Below, piece after piece: positions 60,403 through 64,000 of a DNA stretch of 64,000 bases. The notes beneath the pieces are model-generated. The model had not been told where the DNA came from. It saw only the letters and a list, made by a program, of their open reading frames with translations, and did no database searches. The position numbers were made by a program, and so were the translations under genes. The first letter of the stretch is position 1. Each line of letters opens with the position of its first letter. This DNA comes from Planosporangium thailandense (GTDB lineage: Bacteria > Actinomycetota > Actinomycetes > Mycobacteriales > Micromonosporaceae): contig NZ_JAATVY010000022.1 in the NCBI RefSeq assembly GCF_011947195.1, positions 31,506 through 95,505 on the forward strand, read 5' to 3'.

Positions 60403-60422
60403 ATCGATGGGCTTCCATCGAT
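60403..60422 (-). promoter_or_regulatory. Candidate operator of the chitinase gene
   Basis: ATCGATGG-GCTT-CCATCGAT, a perfect 8-bp dyad at 60403-60422, 26-45 bp upstream of the chitinase ATG. Farther upstream the sequence is AT-rich (TTTAGTTAAGTTTCCTTATTG on the gene strand has the look of a promoter), so the dyad sits near the transcription start. Confidence 0.6.
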
Positions 60423-60599
60423 TGAGCAGACAATAAGGAAACTTAACTAAAGGAGCAAGGGTTCGGCCGCAACCAGGGGCCGGCCGTCCGCGGCGCGGGC
60501 GGGAGAGCGGTCGGGCCGCCCGTCGGAGGCGCGGACGAGAAAGCGCTCGCTAGGCTGACGGCTACCGACCGTAAGAGTTGTCGATGGAGGTGGGCGTAC

Positions 60600-61493
60600 G
60601 TGACCGGTGCAGTGGCACAGGCCGCCGCCTACCTTCGGATGCTGCTGCTGCGAACCGGCGAGTACCGGAACCGCTGGGAACGGCGCGCGCGGCAGCCGTG
60701 CCCGGAGGAGGTCGACGTCGATGCGGTCGCCCAGGTCCTCGCCGAGACCGGCGACGGCGGCGCCGATCCCGTGACGATCGCGCGGCAGGCGCTCGACGGC
60801 TCCGCGCTGGACGCCGGGACCGTCCGCCTGTTCGCGCGCGCGTTCGCCCTCGATGGGCGGGATGCGACCAGGCTGCACGAGCTGCTGCGGGGCTCCGCCT
60901 CGGTACGGGTCATCACCGGCGAGGCGAGGTCACTGCAGGAGCAGATCCAGCAGAGCGGGCCGCCGCGCCATCGCACCCTCGCGCTGCACGAGCTGCACGT
61001 CCTCGGGCCGGACGGCACGCCCGCCGAGCACCGGACCATCCAGGTCATCCGGGCCGAGGTCGACGGGTTGACCGCGTACCCGTACCGGTTCGACACCGAC
61101 GAGCTGGCTGTTGAGGTGACCCGCGGCGGGCGGGTCGGCGACCGGATCTACCGGATCACCGACACGCTGTACGCCGTCGACATCCTGCTGGATCGGCCGC
61201 TCGCCGCCGGGGAGACCGCGTTCACCCAGGTGCGTACGACCTTCTTCTACCGGACCCCGCCCCCTCCCGAGTTCCGTCGGGGCGTGCTGCGCCGCACCGA
61301 CGACGTCACCCTGTGGGTGAAGTTCCACCCGCGCCGCGTGCCGGCCCGGGTATGGCTGGCCCGCTGGGACGGCATCGACCACGCGCGCATCGTCGACCGG
61401 CAGCCCGCCGAGCTCGACGACGACCTGGCGGTGCACGGCAGGTTCGGCCCGATCGAACGCGCCGTCGTCGGGTTCTACTGGGAATGGGACTGA
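60600..61493 (+). CDS. Hypothetical protein (297 aa)
   Basis: 297 residues from GTG at 60600 (GGAGG 8 nt upstream). An N-terminal helical region (AAAYLRMLLLRTGEYRNRWE, then helices around AQVLAETGDGGADPVTIARQ) resembles an XRE-like helix bundle, LFARAFALDGRDATRLHELLRG matches the end of such a domain, and a C-terminal beta-rich part (FDTDELAVEVTRGGRVGDRI, VRTTFFYRTPPPPEFRRGVL, VHGRFGPIERAVVGFYWEWD) has no family I know. It ends 30 nt before the HAD gene. No signal or membrane segment. Confidence 0.8.
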   Translation: MTGAVAQAAAYLRMLLLRTGEYRNRWERRARQPCPEEVDVDAVAQVLAETGDGGADPVTIARQALDGSALDAGTVRLFARAFALDGRDATRLHELLRGSASVRVITGEARSLQEQIQQSGPPRHRTLALHELHVLGPDGTPAEHRTIQVIRAEVDGLTAYPYRFDTDELAVEVTRGGRVGDRIYRITDTLYAVDILLDRPLAAGETAFTQVRTTFFYRTPPPPEFRRGVLRRTDDVTLWVKFHPRRVPARVWLARWDGIDHARIVDRQPAELDDDLAVHGRFGPIERAVVGFYWEWD

Positions 61494-61523
61494 CCTGGGG
61501 CAACGGTCAGGAGGGATGAATTC

Positions 61524-62186
61524 GTGACGGACGCGGTGGTATTCGACCTCGACGGTGTGCTGATCGACTCCGAGCCGGTGTGGGAGCAGGTGCGGCGCGC
61601 GTACGTCGCCGAAGCCGGCGGCCGGTGGCTGCCGGACAGCCAGCAGCGGCTGATGGGCATGAGCACCCTCGAATGGGCCCGGTATCTGAGCGCCGACCTC
61701 GGCGTCGGGCGCCCGCCGGAGGTGGTGGCCGCCGACGTGATCGACCGGATGGCGCGCCGCTACGCGCAGGAGCTTCCGCTGCTGCCCGGCGCGGTCGAGG
61801 CGGTACACCGGGTCGGCGAACGGTGGCCGCTCGGGCTCGCCAGCTCGTCGCCCGCGCGGCTGATCGGCACGGTTCTGGAGGCGACCGGTCTCACGAACCG
61901 GTTCGCGGTGGCCATGTCCACCGAGGAGGTACCCCGGGGCAAGCCCGCGCCCGACGTCTACCTCGCGGTCGCCGGCAGGCTGGGCGTCGCGCCCGGCACC
62001 TGCGTGGCCGTCGAGGACTCCAGCAACGGTCTGCGCGCCGCCCACGCGGCCGGGATGCGGGTCGTCGCCATACCGCACCCGGCGTACCCGCCGCAGCCCG
62101 ACGCCCTCGCGCTCGCCGATCTCGTCCTGGGTGGGCTCGACGAGCTCACCGTCGAAGCGTTGAGCGGGACCGGCCGCCCGGCGTAG
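61524..62186 (+). CDS. HAD-superfamily phosphatase (beta-phosphoglucomutase-like)
   Basis: 220 residues. VVFDLDGVLIDSEPVWEQVR is motif I with cap helices, GLASSSPARL motif II, KPAPDVYLA motif III and VAVEDSSNGLRAAHAAGMRV motif IV, the pattern of beta-phosphoglucomutase and sugar-phosphate phosphatases. GTG start with CAGGAGGG upstream. Substrate unknown. Its stop lies inside a two-copy 25-bp repeat. Confidence 0.92.
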   Translation: MTDAVVFDLDGVLIDSEPVWEQVRRAYVAEAGGRWLPDSQQRLMGMSTLEWARYLSADLGVGRPPEVVAADVIDRMARRYAQELPLLPGAVEAVHRVGERWPLGLASSSPARLIGTVLEATGLTNRFAVAMSTEEVPRGKPAPDVYLAVAGRLGVAPGTCVAVEDSSNGLRAAHAAGMRVVAIPHPAYPPQPDALALADLVLGGLDELTVEALSGTGRPA

Positions 62187-62228
62187 CGGGCGCGCTGTTC
62201 GGCCGGCGTAGCGAGCGCGCTGGTCGGC
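62179..62228. repeat. Two-copy 25-bp direct repeat spanning the HAD stop
   Basis: CGGCGTAGCGGGCGCGCTGT (62179-) and CGGCGTAGCGAGCGCGCTGG (62204-), each 25 bp with two differences. The first copy includes the TAG stop. It has the look of a recent tandem duplication at the gene end. Confidence 0.75.
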
Positions 62229-62303
62229 CCGCGCCCTCAAGCCGGCCCACGGTAGGCGTCAAATCGGTTCCGCCGCCGTCGCGGCCGTCGTTAGGGTCGC
62301 GGG

Positions 62304-63245
62304 ATGGTGGAGTTGACCGCGCGAGAATACCGGGAGGCCGACGCGTCCCGGCTGGCCGAGCTGATCAACCTGGTCGAGGAGGACGCCGGAGGTCACGCCG
62401 GCCTCACCGCCGGCTACGTCGAGTCGACCGTCCGCGGCCTGGTCCGCGACCCGGTGACCGATACCCGCCTGCTGTCCGCGCCTGACGGGGACCTCGTCGC
62501 GGTCGGGCTGGTCTTCGCGCCGCCCGGCGCGGGCTCCCGGGTCGACCTGATGGGCTGCGTCCACCCGCGCTGGCGCGGTCGCGGCATCGGCCGCGACCTG
62601 CTCGGCTGGGAGCTCGACCGGGCCGCCGAGGTTCACCGGGCCGCGGGGGCGGGCACCGCGTGGGAGGCCCAGGTCGACACGGCGGCGGGCAACGACAGCG
62701 CCGACCGGCTCTACCGGCGGTTCGGCTTCAGCCCGGTACGGTACTGGTTCCACATGGTCGCGCCCACCGGGTCCGCGTCGCACCCGACGCTGCCCGACGG
62801 TATCCGCGTGACGGGCTACCAGGCCGGCCACGACAAGGAACTGCACGAGGCGCACACGGAGGCCTTCGCCGACCACTGGGGATCTCAGGCGAGGCAGTAC
62901 GACGACTGGGCGACGATGACCGTACGGTCGGAGAGCTTCCTGCCCGGGCTGTCCACGGTGGCGTTCGATGGCGACGAGATCGCCGGGTACGCGCTGACCT
63001 ACGGCGACGCCGACCCGGGCCGGATCTACATCGGCCAGGTCGGCGTGCGGCGGCCGTGGCGCCGTCGCGGCCTGGCCGGAGCGCTCCTGACCCGGGTGCT
63101 GGCGGCGGCGCGGGCGGAGGGCAGGCAGACGGCCTCGCTCGGGGTCGATGCCGACAGCCCGACCGGTGCGGTGGGCGTCTACGAGCGGGCCGGGTTCGAG
63201 GTCGTGTCCCGTGCCGTCACGTACGCGCGGCCGCTGCTGCCCTGA
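62304..63245 (+). CDS. Tandem GNAT acetyltransferase
   Basis: 313 residues with two GNAT domains, as in mycothiol synthase MshD. The second domain carries the acetyl-CoA pocket [20 protein letters not shown]; the first has [20 protein letters not shown], also an intact RGxGxG site. Linker around [15 protein letters not shown]. Substrate unknown. Confidence 0.88.
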   Translation: MVELTAREYREADASRLAELINLVEEDAGGHAGLTAGYVESTVRGLVRDPVTDTRLLSAPDGDLVAVGLVFAPPGAGSRVDLMGCVHPRWRGRGIGRDLLGWELDRAAEVHRAAGAGTAWEAQVDTAAGNDSADRLYRRFGFSPVRYWFHMVAPTGSASHPTLPDGIRVTGYQAGHDKELHEAHTEAFADHWGSQARQYDDWATMTVRSESFLPGLSTVAFDGDEIAGYALTYGDADPGRIYIGQVGVRRPWRRRGLAGALLTRVLAAARAEGRQTASLGVDADSPTGAVGVYERAGFEVVSRAVTYARPLLP

Positions 63246-63254
63246 GCCCCGGCG

Positions 63255-63992
63255 TCAGGCCTGGCCGTTCGCGGCGAGGGCCGCGCCGATGATGCCCGCG
63301 TTGTTCTGCAGGTGCGCCGGCACGACCGGGGTGCGGATCTCGATCGACGGCAGGAACTTCTCGGCCTTCTTGCTGACCCCGCCGCCAATGATGATGAGGT
63401 CCGGCCAGAACAGGGCCTCCACGTGCCGCAGGTACCGCTGGACCCGGTGCGCCCAGGCGTGCCAGCTCAGGTCCTCGACGTCGCGGGCGCGGTCGGAGGC
63501 GCGCTGCTCGGCGTCGTGCCCGTCCAGTTCGAGGTGCCCGAGCTCGGTGTTGGGTATGAGCGCGCCGTCGTGGAACAGCGCGCTGCCGATCCCGGTGCCG
63601 AAGGTCAGCATGATGGTCGTGCCGTGCCGGTCGCGGCCGGCGCCGAACCGCATCTCGGCGATGCCCGCCGCGTCGGCGTCGTTGATGACCGTGACCGGGC
63701 GGCCGATCGCCTTCGTGAAGAGGTCGGCCGCGGGCGCGTCGAGCCACGCCTTGTCGACGTTGGCCGCCGTCCTGACGACCCCGGAGACCACGACGCCCGG
63801 AAAGGTGACCCCCACCCGGTCCGCCGCGTCGAAGTGGCGCGCCACCTCCGCGGCCGTTTCGACGACGCGCTCCACGGTCGCCGGCTGCGGCGTCTCCAGC
63901 CGGTACCGTTCGAGCGCCAGGTCGCCGGCCGCCAGGTCCACCGGCGCGCCCTTGATGCCCGATCCGCCGATGTCGATCCCCAGCATGGTCAT
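63255..63992 (-). CDS. ppgK: Polyphosphate glucokinase
   Basis: ROK-family kinase phosphorylating glucose with polyphosphate or ATP; common in actinobacteria. 245 residues. [20 protein letters not shown] is the phosphate loop, VGVTFPGVV and [20 protein letters not shown] carry sugar contacts, [11 protein letters not shown] the second phosphate loop, and [12 protein letters not shown] the sugar-binding Glu/His. Converges with the GNAT gene. Confidence 0.95.
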   Translation of the reverse strand: MTMLGIDIGGSGIKGAPVDLAAGDLALERYRLETPQPATVERVVETAAEVARHFDAADRVGVTFPGVVVSGVVRTAANVDKAWLDAPAADLFTKAIGRPVTVINDADAAGIAEMRFGAGRDRHGTTIMLTFGTGIGSALFHDGALIPNTELGHLELDGHDAEQRASDRARDVEDLSWHAWAHRVQRYLRHVEALFWPDLIIIGGGVSKKAEKFLPSIEIRTPVVPAHLQNNAGIIGAALAANGQA

Positions 63993-64000
63993 GCCATCCA

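Noticed and set aside
62179..62228. Relation between this 25-bp repeat and the 25-bp array at 28391
   Set aside because: The unit length is the same but the sequences are unrelated.

Overview
The window is chromosomal DNA of a high-GC actinomycete, most likely of the family Micromonosporaceae. Every gene has strongly GC-rich third positions and GTG starts are common. The content fits that group: YbaB-recR, leuA-lysC-asd, the septation protein SepH, actinobacterial citrate synthase 2 with pdxH, futalosine-pathway menaquinone genes (mqnB, mqnD), a GerW/YtfJ-type spore protein, DUF3027 and DUF2530 genes, polyphosphate glucokinase, and secreted chitinase, trypsin and thermolysin. No rRNA, tRNA, transposase, integrase or CRISPR array was found. 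Genus and species cannot be fixed by eye.

Layout. 0-1 kb: YbaB and recR. 1.3-7.6 kb: a five-gene dipeptide/nickel-type ABC importer operon (permease, lipoprotein binding protein, permease, two ATPases) closed by a strong intrinsic terminator. 7.6-12.9 kb: HNH nuclease lipoprotein, leuA with a probable leucine leader peptide, an aldo/keto reductase divergent from a MerR regulator, a lipoprotein. 13-15.4 kb: aspartate kinase (with an internal start for its beta subunit) and asd. 15.5-17.6 kb: drug-type MFS exporter with its TetR regulator. 17.7-22.8 kb: XPB helicase, L,D-transpeptidase, helicase-associated protein. 22.9-28.8 kb: small protein, HAD phosphatase, cold-shock protein, a tightly coupled MFS-mqnB-mqnD operon, DUF3027 and DUF2530. 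28.9-31.3 kb: MarR regulator, MFS, thpR. 31.4-38.5 kb: aldo/keto reductase, sepH, a serine hydrolase with an altered active site, serC, a membrane protein, citrate synthase, pdxH. 38.6-46.8 kb: mostly metabolic genes on the + strand (MFS, aldose epimerase, nitroreductase, glutaryl-CoA-type dehydrogenase, DUF4230, DinB, MalK/MsiK-like ATPase, thioesterase). 46.8-52.2 kb: secreted M4 protease, EamA transporter, GerW-like protein, secreted trypsin, alpha/beta hydrolase, arfB. 52.3-56.4 kb: thyA-folA-HIT facing a nucleotidyltransferase-deaminase pair, then a toxin-antitoxin pair. 56.5-60.4 kb: a Ser/Thr kinase whose extracellular domain resembles a carbohydrate-binding module, a STAS protein and a chitinase. 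60.6-64 kb: an unknown protein, HAD phosphatase, tandem GNAT, ppgK.

The most striking non-coding signal is a set of dispersed palindromes. Six elements are each exactly 48 bp from GATC to GATC (8591, 20325, 31337, 38552, 52228, 58712). Five share the termini GATCTTGGAC/GTCCAAGATC, one with a single base change, although their interiors differ. Every one lies at or within about 20 bp of a stop codon. They look like a mobile or template-copied element used as a transcription terminator. Other regulatory structures are the leuA leader, a hairpin between binding-protein and permease genes, operator-like dyads beside MerR, TetR and MarR genes and the chitinase, and a five-copy 25-bp minisatellite between DUF3027 and DUF2530.
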